Positions 7,796-16,196 of a DNA stretch of 64,000 nt are shown one piece after another. Source of the stretch: an uncultured Lachnospira sp. Its GTDB lineage: Bacteria > Bacillota > Clostridia > Lachnospirales > Lachnospiraceae. Each line of letters starts with the position of its first letter. Position 1 is the stretch's first letter. The notes under the pieces are model-generated. The model was not told the origin of the DNA, did no database searches, and worked only from the letters and a program-made list of their open reading frames with translations. A program made the position numbers and the translations under genes. Where the stretch lies: assembly GCA_910587485.1 (NCBI GenBank), contig CAJUKN010000012.1, forward strand, positions 1 through 64,000, written 5' to 3'.

Positions 7796-9685
7796 ATGAT
7801 AGTGGCTAAAGGAAATCCGATTGCTATGGGAAGTAGCAAAAATGGCAAGAATTACAATTTTGCATTTAGCAGTGAGGCAAAACAGATAAGTTTATTAATA
7901 TATGATTTAAAATATATGTTGAAACATGAGATTATATTAGATAGCACCTATAAGACAGGTAATGTCTTTGCCTGTTCAATAAGCGGTGTATCTATGGACA
8001 AGGCTCTTTATTGTTATGAAGTAGATGGAATGAAAGTGATTGACCCTTATGCAAAGACGATTACAGGTTGCAGTAAGTTTGGCATCAATGATGAAGAAAC
8101 AGGAAAAACACTTCATCTTAGCAGAGTGTGTCTGGATGCTTTTGATTGGGAAAATGATAAAAACCCCAACATACCTTATGAGGACTGTATTTTTTATAAA
8201 CTTCATGTAAGAGGTTTTACAAAGAGTAGAACATCTGGTGTGAAGCATAAGGGAACATTTGCAGGGTTGCTTGAAAAATTAGATTATCTTAAAAAATTAG
8301 GAGTGACTACATTAGAGTTGATGCCCGCATATGAATATGATGAGATTGGTCGTTTTTCACAGCTTTATAAATCCAAAAAAGAAATATATAAACCTCAAAT
8401 TATTACACAACCTGTAAATTATTGGGGATATGAGGCAGGGTTTCATTTTGCGCCAAAGGCTTCCTTTTCGTCAATAGCTGATATGAGGTCAGACTACACA
8501 ATAGAATTGAAAAATCTTATCAAAACACTTCATGCCAATCATATAGAGATGGTTATGGAGATGTTTTTTGATAAAGAATCCTCCGATTTTATTCTTGATT
8601 GTGCAAGATATTGGGTTACACAATATCATATAGATGGTATTCATTTATATGCTTCTGAAGCTGCGCTTGAGCTTCTTGCAAAAGACCCTGTTCTTGCTGA
8701 TACAAAGATTATTACCACATATTGGAATGGTGAGCGTGGCTCTTATAAGCATATGGCGAATTATAATAACGGTTTTACAGCAACGGTCCGTCAATTTTTA
8801 AAGGGTGATGAAAATCAGCTTAAGCAGTTTGCATATGTTACAAGAAGCAATCCTGATAATAGTGCAAATATTAATTATGTGACGAATCATAATGGTTTTA
8901 CGATGATGGACCTTGTCAGCTTTGACCGTAAGCATAATGAAAATAATGGTGAAAATAATCGAGATGGTGAAAATTTTAATTACAGTTGGAATTGTGGGGT
9001 AGAAGGAAAATCAAGGAAAAAGCGTATTATTGAGCTTAGGCAGCGACAGATTAAAAATGCGTTTACGATGTTGTTGATGTCGGCTGGCACACCTTTAATA
9101 TTGGCAGGAGACGAGTTTGAAAATTCACAGAGCGGAAATAATAATCCCTATTGTATTGATGGTGAGACATCATGGTTAAATTGGAAATCGTCTAATGAAG
9201 CCTGTGATATTGAAAAATTTGTAACAAAACTTATACAATTTAGAAAAGATAATAAAATTCTTCATATGAAAAAACAATTATTGGCGGCAGACCCCATTTC
9301 TTGTGGATATCCAGATGTTTCTTATCATGGAACAAACGCATGGTATCAGGTGATGGAAAATTATAACAGGCATATAGGGATATTATATTGTTCAAAATAT
9401 GCGATTTCAGATATTGTTCAAGAAAAGGATGGCTTTGAACTAATCTATGTTGGATTTAATTTGCATTGGGAATGGCATGATTTGGCGTTGCCAAAGCTTA
9501 CAGAGGGAAATAAATGGACGGTTGAATTTAGTACAGGAACAGAAAAAATAGAAGTTGTTGAAAATAAGCTTGTGAAAATTCCACCAAGAACAACCGTTGT
9601 ATTAAAGACCAATATGTTGAATGTAAAAGAAACCATAGTTCGCAAGAAAAAAAGGACAAATAAGAAAAAAACAGCGCAGAAATGA
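7796..9685 (+). CDS. GlgX/isoamylase-like GH13 protein lacking catalytic residues (pseudoenzyme)
   Basis: The 629-residue protein aligns along its length with glycogen debranching enzymes: an N-terminal CBM48-like part (about 1-110), FYKLHVRGFTKSRTSGV, a VNYWGYEAGFHFAPKASFSS block, KHNENNGENNRDGEN, and PLILAGDEFENSQSGNNNPY. The four GH13 signature regions are altered. The nucleophile position (normally GFRFD) reads GIHLY, the acid/base position (normally AEPWD) reads ITTYWN, the transition-state Asp (normally AHDGFT) reads NHNGFT, and region I (normally DVVYNH) reads MEMFFDKE. So Asp, Glu and Asp become Tyr, Thr and Asn. The frame is intact, so it is probably a conserved glucan-binding or regulatory protein and not a decayed gene. 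A Lys/Arg-rich C-terminal tail ends in the leader element. Confidence 0.85.
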   Translation: MIVAKGNPIAMGSSKNGKNYNFAFSSEAKQISLLIYDLKYMLKHEIILDSTYKTGNVFACSISGVSMDKALYCYEVDGMKVIDPYAKTITGCSKFGINDEETGKTLHLSRVCLDAFDWENDKNPNIPYEDCIFYKLHVRGFTKSRTSGVKHKGTFAGLLEKLDYLKKLGVTTLELMPAYEYDEIGRFSQLYKSKKEIYKPQIITQPVNYWGYEAGFHFAPKASFSSIADMRSDYTIELKNLIKTLHANHIEMVMEMFFDKESSDFILDCARYWVTQYHIDGIHLYASEAALELLAKDPVLADTKIITTYWNGERGSYKHMANYNNGFTATVRQFLKGDENQLKQFAYVTRSNPDNSANINYVTNHNGFTMMDLVSFDRKHNENNGENNRDGENFNYSWNCGVEGKSRKKRIIELRQRQIKNAFTMLLMSAGTPLILAGDEFENSQSGNNNPYCIDGETSWLNWKSSNEACDIEKFVTKLIQFRKDNKILHMKKQLLAADPISCGYPDVSYHGTNAWYQVMENYNRHIGILYCSKYAISDIVQEKDGFELIYVGFNLHWEWHDLALPKLTEGNKWTVEFSTGTEKIEVVENKLVKIPPRTTVVLKTNMLNVKETIVRKKKRTNKKKTAQK

Positions 9686-9693
9686 GGAAAAAT
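9665..9693 (+). promoter_or_regulatory. 3' part of the pseudoknot leader element (partial copy)
   Basis: ACAGCGCAGAAATGAGGAAA matches the 3' half of the recurrent leader, including the Shine-Dalgarno, but the upstream hairpin is absent because it lies inside the previous reading frame. The stop codon of the GH13-like gene (TGA 9683-9685) lies in ATGAGG. Confidence 0.5.
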
Positions 9694-10623
9694 ATGGACA
9701 TTGACAATATAGAAGAATTAAAGGAGAAGTTTGCAGATTTTAAACAAATGTTTTCTGAAGATAGGATTGATGAAGCAACAGCACTTATCGAAGAACTCCT
9801 TGAGGGTATAGAGGGACAATTTGATGTCCGAAAGGCTGGAATAATAGATAACAGAGGTCATATTCATATTAGTGAAAAGAATGTACAAAGCATACAAAAA
9901 GCCAAATCTACAAGTTTGGGAAAAAATGATAATATATATATTAGCTTGAATCATGTTATGGAATATTATGTATATGCCTATTATTATAAGCCTGATGTTC
10001 AAGTTTGTTGTACGCAGCTTCCAATAGGTGAATATTATAGGACATATGGCGATTTAAGCGTAAAACTGGGCAGATACAAGGCAGGGGCAGCAGCTTATAA
10101 GGATGCCATTTGCTGGAATCCTGTTGATTTAGATGCGATACTTGGTTTGGCAGAATGTTATAAATACTTAAATATGCTGGAACGCTATTTGATTGCAACA
10201 AAAGAGGCGTATAAATTGTGCTGCACAAGAGCTACGATGGCGCGCTATTACAGAAATATGGGGTATTATCATGTGTCAAAATATAATACACAGACAGCAA
10301 GGTGCTGTTATCTTTACAGTAATATTTATTATAAGACACAAAATGCTGACAGTGAATTAGATTATCTTAAAAATGCGTTGGGTGATGATGCGCCACAATG
10401 GTCTATTAAGGAAATGCAAAAGATACTAGAACAATCCGATATTGAGCTAGGACCAAACCCAGATACAATAGGCGTTATTTACAGAGTAGGTGAATTAATG
10501 ATGAATGACAGTGAATACAGTCTTGCAAGAGATTGTTTTTCAATTTGTTATGATATTACACAAGAAGAACTTTTAGAGCGTATGTTAAAACAGCTTGATG
10601 AGTTTTTAGGAAATGGAGTTTAA
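9694..10623 (+). CDS. TPR-repeat protein of unknown function
   Basis: The 309-residue cytoplasmic protein is built of helical TPR-like repeats, clearest in GRYKAGAAAYKDAICWNPVD, the following LGLAECYKYLNMLERYLIATKEAYKL, and YYHVSKYNTQTARCCYLYSN. It has no signal or membrane segment. An in-frame ATG 12 bases earlier (9682, overlapping the preceding stop) could also start it, but GAGG at 9685-9688 fits the ATG at 9694 better. TPR proteins mediate protein contacts; which partner is not visible. Tight packing between the GH13-like gene and the HAD gene suggests one transcript. Confidence 0.72.
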   Translation: MDIDNIEELKEKFADFKQMFSEDRIDEATALIEELLEGIEGQFDVRKAGIIDNRGHIHISEKNVQSIQKAKSTSLGKNDNIYISLNHVMEYYVYAYYYKPDVQVCCTQLPIGEYYRTYGDLSVKLGRYKAGAAAYKDAICWNPVDLDAILGLAECYKYLNMLERYLIATKEAYKLCCTRATMARYYRNMGYYHVSKYNTQTARCCYLYSNIYYKTQNADSELDYLKNALGDDAPQWSIKEMQKILEQSDIELGPNPDTIGVIYRVGELMMNDSEYSLARDCFSICYDITQEELLERMLKQLDEFLGNGV

Positions 10624-10626
10624 GGC

Positions 10627-11256
10627 ATGGATGCAAAATATGATGGAATAATATTTGATTTAGATGGAACATTGTGGGATGCCACAAAACCGATAAAACA
10701 ATCATGGAATGAGGTGTTACAAAGGCACAGCGAAATAAAAAGAAAACCTATAACAGAAGAAGAGTTAGGGGAATGTATGGGACTTACCATGTATAAAATT
10801 GCTGCAAAACTTTTCCCAAATGAATCGGAGCATATACAAAAAATGCTTATGGACGAGCTTTGTCATTATGAGAATGAATATTTAGCACAACATGGTGGTA
10901 TTTTGTATGATGGGTTGGAAGATGTGTTAAAAAAATTGCATCAAAATTTTAGATTATATATCGTAAGTAATTGTCAAGATGGATACATACAGGCATTTAT
11001 AAAAGCACATCATATGGAAGCATATTTTGATGATACAGAATGTTGGGGAAGAACAAGGGCAAGTAAAGGTGTAAGCAATAAGTTATTGATGGAAAGAAAT
11101 AGACTGAAATGTCCTGTTTATGTGGGCGATACACAAAAAGATGCACAGTCTGCAAAAGAAGCAGGGATTGATTTTATATATGCTGCATATGGTTTTGGAA
11201 AAGTCAACGATAAAGATTATATTAAAAAAATTAATAAATTGAAAGAGTTATTGTAA
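10627..11256 (+). CDS. HAD-superfamily hydrolase (phosphoglycolate phosphatase-like)
   Basis: The 209-residue protein shows all four HAD motifs: FDLDGTLWD (nucleophile and general acid Asp), IVSNCQDG (motif II), Lys in the GRTRASKG region (motif III) and VYVGDTQKDAQSA (motif IV). A helical cap of about 65 residues lies between motifs I and II, as in Gph/PgmB-type members. It should dephosphorylate a small cytoplasmic metabolite; the substrate is not readable. It starts 3 bases after the TPR gene stop. Confidence 0.88.
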   Translation: MDAKYDGIIFDLDGTLWDATKPIKQSWNEVLQRHSEIKRKPITEEELGECMGLTMYKIAAKLFPNESEHIQKMLMDELCHYENEYLAQHGGILYDGLEDVLKKLHQNFRLYIVSNCQDGYIQAFIKAHHMEAYFDDTECWGRTRASKGVSNKLLMERNRLKCPVYVGDTQKDAQSAKEAGIDFIYAAYGFGKVNDKDYIKKINKLKELL

Positions 11257-11350
11257 TTAAAAATATATAATGATAAAATAATGGAAAATATAGGAAAATG
11301 TTAAAAGGATTTCTTATATTTATAACAAACAATATTAAGGAGTAATTAAC

Positions 11351-11920
11351 ATGTTTGACTTTTTAAAGCAATTTCTATTAAACCCAAGAAAAATAGGAGC
11401 GATTGCACCAAGTGGAAAAGCGTTGGCAAAAAGAATGATACAGCCAATTAATTTTAAGAAAGCAAAATGTATTGTAGAGTATGGTCCGGGAACAGGCTCA
11501 TTTACAGATGGACTTGTTGCAAATAAGGTAAAAGAAACAAAATTAATCTTAATTGAACAAAATAAAAAATTTTGCAGTGAATTAAAAAAGAAATATGGCA
11601 GTAAAGAAAATGTTTATATAGTACATGGCAATGCAGCAGATGTCTGCAAATACTTAAAAAAGATGGATATTAAAAGAGCAGATTGTGTGATATCTGGTTT
11701 GCCATTTACATCCTTGCCACAAAAAGAATCAGAGAGCATATTAGAGGCAACGAAAAAAGTTATTGGAAAAAAGGGTATCTTTATTACATTTCAATATAGT
11801 ATGGTAAAGAGAAAATTTTTTGAACAATTTTTTGATATAAGAAGAAATTTGCGGGTAATAAATAACCTTCCTCCTGCACATGTGTTGGTTATGAAAAATA
11901 AAAGACAAGCACTCGATTAA
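11351..11920 (+). CDS. SAM-dependent methyltransferase, phospholipid N-methyltransferase-like
   Basis: The 189-residue Rossmann methyltransferase opens with FLLNPRKIGAIAPSGKALAK, a start typical of PmtA/phosphatidylethanolamine N-methyltransferase-like and KsgA-related proteins. The SAM motif is VEYGPGTGSFT, with acidic LIEQNKKF at motif II and GNAADV at motif III; SGLPFTSLP occupies motif IV where PmtA-type enzymes have similar strings. A membrane-lipid substrate is plausible from the family, but a different small-molecule or rRNA target is not excluded. AAGGAG precedes the ATG. Confidence 0.75.
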   Translation: MFDFLKQFLLNPRKIGAIAPSGKALAKRMIQPINFKKAKCIVEYGPGTGSFTDGLVANKVKETKLILIEQNKKFCSELKKKYGSKENVYIVHGNAADVCKYLKKMDIKRADCVISGLPFTSLPQKESESILEATKKVIGKKGIFITFQYSMVKRKFFEQFFDIRRNLRVINNLPPAHVLVMKNKRQALD

Positions 11921-12031
11921 AATAAGTTATTAGCTAATTTATTGTACAATTCGTAAAAGAGAGTATTTTGGGGACTTATACATATCCTATTGGAATGATT
12001 ACAAAAATTTTTGTAAATTTTGAAATTTTTG

Positions 12032-12060
12032 TTGACATAGGTATTTGAACGTGATAGAAT
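12032..12060 (+). promoter_or_regulatory. Strong sigma-A promoter upstream of the trp leader
   Basis: TTGACA and TAGAAT lie exactly 17 bases apart, about 90 bases before the T-box leader. It is the best promoter candidate for the trp operon, but its -10 box overlaps the terminator-like hairpin at 12058-12090, so its use is uncertain. Confidence 0.55.
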
Positions 12061-12090
12061 GGCTGCAATAAAGTTGCAGCCATTTTATTT
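12058..12090 (+). terminator. Terminator-like hairpin overlapping the promoter
   Basis: AATGGCTGCAA (12058-12068) and TTGCAGCCATT (12074-12084) form a perfect 11-bp stem with loop TAAAG, followed by TTATTT. It would be a good intrinsic terminator for transcription arriving from the methyltransferase gene. Confidence 0.6.
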
Positions 12091-12148
12091 AATAGTAAGC
12101 ATAGTTTATAATAAATAAAATTTTATTACTAAAATTAAATCATTTAAA

Positions 12149-12460
12149 GTCGATGAACAAAATAGTACTTCAGGCAGGTACATTACAGAGAGTCAGCGGT
12201 GGTGAGAGCTGGTGTGGAGTGCCTTTAGGAATGGGTTTGGGAGATGTAAAGGTGAATTGACAGTAGCCTGCGACGTAGACCTCACGTTATAGAGGGTAGA
12301 TATAGTTGTAGGCTATTTAGCGTACATTGTATTGAAAGAGTCAAGAAAAACGGTGGCATATCCAGTTTGGGTATGCTTTTTTGTTTGCTTGTAAAGATGG
12401 GTGGCACCACGTTGCAGAAACGTCCCTGACAGCATGTTTATTGCTGTTGGGGACGTTTTG
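12149..12460 (+). promoter_or_regulatory. T-box riboswitch of the trp operon
   Basis: The leader contains the T-box sequence GGGTGGCACCACG at 12399-12411 and the Stem I landmarks AGTA (12164-12167), AGAGAG with the distal hairpin CAGC-GGTGGTGAGA-GCTG (12194-12211), and GAA (12254-12256). The terminator AAACGTCCC (12418-12426) / GGGACGTTT (12450-12458) is followed by TGATGTTATTT. The UGGC of the T-box would pair with an acceptor end having discriminator G, as tRNA-Trp has. Uncharged tRNA-Trp should stabilise the antiterminator and switch on trpEGCFBA. No UGG is visible at the specifier loop; the position following GAA-U reads UGA. Confidence 0.9.
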
Positions 12461-12523
12461 ATGTTATTTCTTATCCGTATTGATTACAATAATATATTTA
12501 ATAAAAAAGAAAGGATTTTATAG

Positions 12524-13990
12524 ATGAAAAAAATTTTAAAAGTATATAAAAAAACAGTAAGTATTGTAGAAGAGTCTGGTGTGGATATTTACGAAAATCT
12601 TGGAACAAAAAACATTGGTTTTCTTATGGAAAGTAATGATAAAGAAAAAGGCAGTTTTACATTTATGGGTGTAGAACCAGAAGCGTTGATTCAATCAAAA
12701 AAGAATGCGCTTGTTATAACAGATAAAAATGGTGTATCAAAAGTTATAGAAGGTAATCCTGTTGAACTTTTAAAAGAATATTATGATACATTTGAAATTA
12801 AAACAGAGGGAAGCGCTCTGGAATTTAACGGAGGTTTTGTTGGAAGTTTAGGTTATGATTTTATTCGTTATACAGAAAATTTGCCAGATAATAATCCAGA
12901 TGAGATTGGTATTGAAACCATACAGCTTATGTTGACTACACAGTTTATTGCAATAGACCATATGGCAGAAACACTCACAGCAGTTGTGTTGGAAAAAGAC
13001 AATAAAGAGGGCGAAGAGGCAGCCTTTGTACAGATAAACAAACTGATTGACAAAGCATTAAAAAGGTGTGATACAAAAGCAATGCAAAATCATGTTGATA
13101 AAAGCGATACAATAAATGATTGTAACAATATCAATGACAGACAACTAAAACATGATGGTGTGATTATTAAAAAATCCGATACATTACAGCAATATTCAGA
13201 AAAAGTCAATAAAATTAAAGAGTATATTGTAGAAGGACATATTTTTCAAACAGTTTTGTCACAGCGATGGACGATACAGACAAAGCGTGATGGTTTTGAT
13301 TTATATAAAGAATTAAGACAACTAAATCCATCACCTTATTTATATTATTATAATTTTGGTGAATTTGAGATAATAGGAAGCTCTCCAGAAATGATTGTCA
13401 AGCAGACCGACCAGAGAGTATATACTTGTCCGATAGCGGGAACAAGAAAACGTGGAATAACGCCAGAAGAAGATGCAGTATTGGAAAGACAGCTCTTAGC
13501 AGATGAGAAAGAATTGGCAGAACATGTAATGTTGGTAGACCTTGCAAGAAATGATATGGGAAAGATAAGCCAAATTGGTACAGTGAGGGTATCTGAATTG
13601 ATGAAAATACAAAAATACTCGCATGTTATGCACATTGTTTCATTGGTGGAGGGAAAAAGTGAAAAAATAAAATCACCATTTGATATTATCTCCGCCTTTT
13701 TACCAGCAGGAACGCTTAGCGGTGCGCCTAAAATTAGAGCGATGGAAATTATTGATGAATTAGAAAGTGTAAGGCGTGGTTTATATGGAGGTGCTACTGG
13801 ATATTTGTCTTTTGGAGGTAATATGAATTTTTGCATTACAATAAGAACGATGATAAAAAAAGGGGATAAGGTATATCTTCAAGCAGGGGCAGGGATTGTG
13901 GCAGATTCTATTCCAGAAAATGAATATAATGAATGTTGCAATAAAGTGATGGCATTGGCAAAAACGCTTGTAGAGGAGGAAAGTTTATGA
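12524..13990 (+). CDS. trpE: Anthranilate synthase component I
   Basis: TrpE (488 residues) converts chorismate to anthranilate with ammonia supplied by TrpG. The N-terminal FLMESNDKEKGSFTFMG region is the tryptophan feedback site (family LLES-type motif). The chorismate-binding domain shows IFQTVLSQRW, PIAGTRKRGITPEED, HVMLVDLARND, LPAGTLSGAPKIRAME and QAGAGIVADSIPENEY. A Lys/Asp/Asn-rich insertion lies near residues 185-215. The gene follows the T-box leader, and its TGA overlaps the trpG ATG, indicating translational coupling. Confidence 0.96.
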   Translation: MKKILKVYKKTVSIVEESGVDIYENLGTKNIGFLMESNDKEKGSFTFMGVEPEALIQSKKNALVITDKNGVSKVIEGNPVELLKEYYDTFEIKTEGSALEFNGGFVGSLGYDFIRYTENLPDNNPDEIGIETIQLMLTTQFIAIDHMAETLTAVVLEKDNKEGEEAAFVQINKLIDKALKRCDTKAMQNHVDKSDTINDCNNINDRQLKHDGVIIKKSDTLQQYSEKVNKIKEYIVEGHIFQTVLSQRWTIQTKRDGFDLYKELRQLNPSPYLYYYNFGEFEIIGSSPEMIVKQTDQRVYTCPIAGTRKRGITPEEDAVLERQLLADEKELAEHVMLVDLARNDMGKISQIGTVRVSELMKIQKYSHVMHIVSLVEGKSEKIKSPFDIISAFLPAGTLSGAPKIRAMEIIDELESVRRGLYGGATGYLSFGGNMNFCITIRTMIKKGDKVYLQAGAGIVADSIPENEYNECCNKVMALAKTLVEEESL

Positions 13991-14556
13991 TTCTTTTGAT
14001 TGATAATTATGATTCATTTACGTATAACTTATACCAATTTTTAGGGATATTTGACAAGGATATTGTAGTAGTGCGCAATGATTGTACCAATATTGACGCG
14101 ATTGAACAGTTAAATCCAGATGCGATTGTTTTATCTCCCGGTCCAAAAAGTCCAAAAGAGGCAGGCATTTGCCTTGATGTGATTCAATATTTTGCAGGAA
14201 AAAAACCTATACTTGGCATATGTCTTGGGCATCAGTGTATTGGTGAGGCATTTGGGGCAACAATAGGTCATGCAGAACATATTTTTCATGGAAAACAGTC
14301 TGTTATAAAGCATAATAAGAAAGGGATTTTTTCAGGGTTAAAAGATGGATTAAGGGTTGCAAGGTATCATTCGCTTGTTATTACACCTGATAGTGTTCCT
14401 GCATGTCTTTGTGTTACAGCAACAACAGATAATGGCGTGATTATGGCAGTAAAACATAGGGAATATCCGATTGTTGGAATGCAATTTCACCCAGAATCCA
14501 TCTATACAGAACATGGAAAAAGAATGATAGAAAATTTTGTAAATGGGATTTATTAA
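13987..14556 (+). CDS. trpG: Anthranilate synthase component II (glutamine amidotransferase)
   Basis: TrpG (189 residues) is the class I glutamine amidotransferase that feeds ammonia to TrpE. The nucleophile is Cys79 in GICLGHQ, the oxyanion region is LSPGPKSPKEAG, and the His-x-Glu pair is in MQFHPESIYTEHG. It is a stand-alone amidotransferase and is not fused to TrpD, which matters because no trpD follows. It may also serve p-aminobenzoate synthesis, as single TrpG/PabA proteins do in several Firmicutes; that is inference. Confidence 0.95.
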   Translation: MILLIDNYDSFTYNLYQFLGIFDKDIVVVRNDCTNIDAIEQLNPDAIVLSPGPKSPKEAGICLDVIQYFAGKKPILGICLGHQCIGEAFGATIGHAEHIFHGKQSVIKHNKKGIFSGLKDGLRVARYHSLVITPDSVPACLCVTATTDNGVIMAVKHREYPIVGMQFHPESIYTEHGKRMIENFVNGIY

Positions 14557-14569
14557 ATAAATTTTTCAC

Positions 14570-14601
14570 ACGCAAAAAGCAACACAGAAAAGGAGATGTT
14601 T
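14570..14601 (+). promoter_or_regulatory. Degenerate 3' leader element before trpC
   Basis: CGCAAAAAGCAACACAGAAA followed by AGGAG resembles the 3' arm of the recurrent leader (AAAAGCAGCGCAGAAATGAGG). No upstream hairpin is evident. It supplies the trpC ribosome site. Confidence 0.35.
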
Positions 14602-15375
14602 ATGATTTTAGATGATATAGTAAAAGCAAAAAAAATTAGATTAGAAGAGCAAATAAAACATATTAGTCTGGAAGATATGAAAAAGGAAGCCCTTAAGTCT
14701 GACCGAGTATCAGTAAGTTTTTATGATGCCTTAAGAAAGAAAGGACTTTCTATTATTGGTGAATTTAAAAAGGCATCGCCAAGTCATGGGAAAATGGCAA
14801 GTAAGATTGACCTTGTTAAAAGAATCGATTGTTATAATGAAGCAGTTGATGCCATATCGTGCTTGACGGAAGAAGATTATTTTAATGGCAGTGTTGATTA
14901 TTTAAAACAGATAAGGAAGATGACAAAGCTTCCTATTATAAGAAAAGATTTTATTTTTACAGAATATCAAGTGTATGAAGCAAAAGTGATAGAAGCCGAT
15001 GCTATTTTGTTGATTGCAGCTATTTTAGATGATGTAACATTTAAAAAGTTATATGACTTAGCATACCAGTTAGGACTTGATGTGTTGTGCGAGGTACACG
15101 ACGAATGGGAACTTAATCGTATGCTGCAGTTGGGAGTAAAGATAATAGGCATCAATAACCGCAATTTAAAGACATTTGAAGTGACTTTAGATACGACAAA
15201 AAGGTTGGCTGCTATGGTAAACGATGCAGTGCTTGTATCGGAAAGTGGTGTGTTCACTGATGAGGATATAAAAATTTTAAATGAGAGCCATGTCGATGCG
15301 TTGCTTATTGGAACGGCTTTGATGGAAGCTAACGACCCTAAAACATTGGCTTTAAGATGGAAAGAAATGGGGTAA
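14602..15375 (+). CDS. trpC: Indole-3-glycerol phosphate synthase
   Basis: TrpC (257 residues) is a TIM barrel that closes and decarboxylates CdRP to indole-3-glycerol phosphate. Catalytic landmarks are EFKKASPSHG (Glu and Lys), LTEEDYF, RKDFIFTEYQVYEA (Lys, Glu), CEVHDEWEL, GINNRNLKTFEV and SESG with IGTALM for phosphate binding. A codon two positions earlier (ATG 14596) is possible, but AAGGAG at 14590-14595 is spaced for 14602. It follows trpG directly where trpD would usually stand. Confidence 0.95.
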   Translation: MILDDIVKAKKIRLEEQIKHISLEDMKKEALKSDRVSVSFYDALRKKGLSIIGEFKKASPSHGKMASKIDLVKRIDCYNEAVDAISCLTEEDYFNGSVDYLKQIRKMTKLPIIRKDFIFTEYQVYEAKVIEADAILLIAAILDDVTFKKLYDLAYQLGLDVLCEVHDEWELNRMLQLGVKIIGINNRNLKTFEVTLDTTKRLAAMVNDAVLVSESGVFTDEDIKILNESHVDALLIGTALMEANDPKTLALRWKEMG

Positions 15376-15449
15376 AATTTAGACGTTTCTTGACTTGCAA
15401 ATGTTGAATATGGTTTAAATTACAAATGGAGTAAGAATGGAGGTCTATT

Positions 15450-16196
15450 ATGGGTACGCAGATTAAAATATGTGGTATTACTTCAATTAAAGATGTAAAA
15501 ATCATAAATCGATTTAAGCCTGATTATATAGGTTGCGTTTTGTATTATCCAAAAAGTAAAAGAAATATATTGCCTGATTTGGCAAAACAGATTATTATTC
15601 AACTGGACAGTGCGATTAAAAAGGTTGCAGTTGTGGTATCTCCAACAGTGCAGCAGATAAGGGATATAGAGGCACTTGGATTCGATTATGTTCAAATACA
15701 TGGCAAGTGGGATAAAGAAGTCATTTGTAATAGTACAATTCCTATCATATGGGCAATCAATATAAAAAATGAGGAGTTTGATAGGGAAAGCAAAACATTT
15801 TATTCTAATTTAGATATTGTAATAAAATCCGACAGAATTTATGGTGTGCTGTTTGATTCGGGAACGTCTGGAAGTGGTGAACCATTTTCATGGAATATTG
15901 TTAGCAAGGCACAAGAAATGGTTGTAAAGGAGGGAAAAAAAGTATTTCTTGCAGGTGGCTTAAAGGCAGAAAATGTGGCAAATGCAATTCGTCTTATCGC
16001 GCCTGATGTAGTCGATGTAAGCTCTGGGGTTGAGTATGAAAATCAACCTGACCGAATTGGAAAAGATGAAAAAAGAATAGAAGATTTTATAACAGCAGTT
16101 AAAATGGAAGAAAACGGGATTTGTGTCTGTGCGCTGCTTGCCCAAAACCCGTTTATACAAAAAAAGCAGCGCAGAAATGAGGAGAGAAATGAGTAA
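15450..16196 (+). CDS. trpF: Phosphoribosylanthranilate isomerase with an element-derived C-terminal tail
   Basis: TrpF (248 residues) isomerises phosphoribosylanthranilate to CdRP. Key family motifs are KICGITS (Cys), DYVQIHGKWD (the HG motif), LFDSGTSGSGEPFSW (Asp) and AGGLKAENV plus DVSSGVEY for phosphate. The natural end is near ITAVKMEEN (about residue 216). The frame then runs through the pseudoknot leader, adding about 30 unrelated residues, and stops 8 bases inside trpB. The tail looks like the result of the element inserting at the gene end. Start ATG has GGAGG 8 bases upstream. Confidence 0.93.
   Translation: MGTQIKICGITSIKDVKIINRFKPDYIGCVLYYPKSKRNILPDLAKQIIIQLDSAIKKVAVVVSPTVQQIRDIEALGFDYVQIHGKWDKEVICNSTIPIIWAINIKNEEFDRESKTFYSNLDIVIKSDRIYGVLFDSGTSGSGEPFSWNIVSKAQEMVVKEGKKVFLAGGLKAENVANAIRLIAPDVVDVSSGVEYENQPDRIGKDEKRIEDFITAVKMEENGICVCALLAQNPFIQKKQRRNEERNE
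16115..16188 (+). promoter_or_regulatory. Recurrent pseudoknot leader, copy 3 (inside the trp operon)
   Basis: CGGG-A-TTTG (16115-16123) pairs with CAAA-A-CCCG (16143-16151). The loop GCGCTGCTT (16131-16139) is fully complementary over 9 bp to AAGCAGCGC (16164-16172), which precedes AGAAATGAGGAG and the trpB ATG. It is internal to an operon, so it is not simply a promoter. Confidence 0.7.

Noticed and set aside
7796..9685. Active glycogen debranching enzyme (glgX)
   Set aside because: The catalytic Asp, Glu and Asp are all replaced, so the enzyme name should not be transferred.
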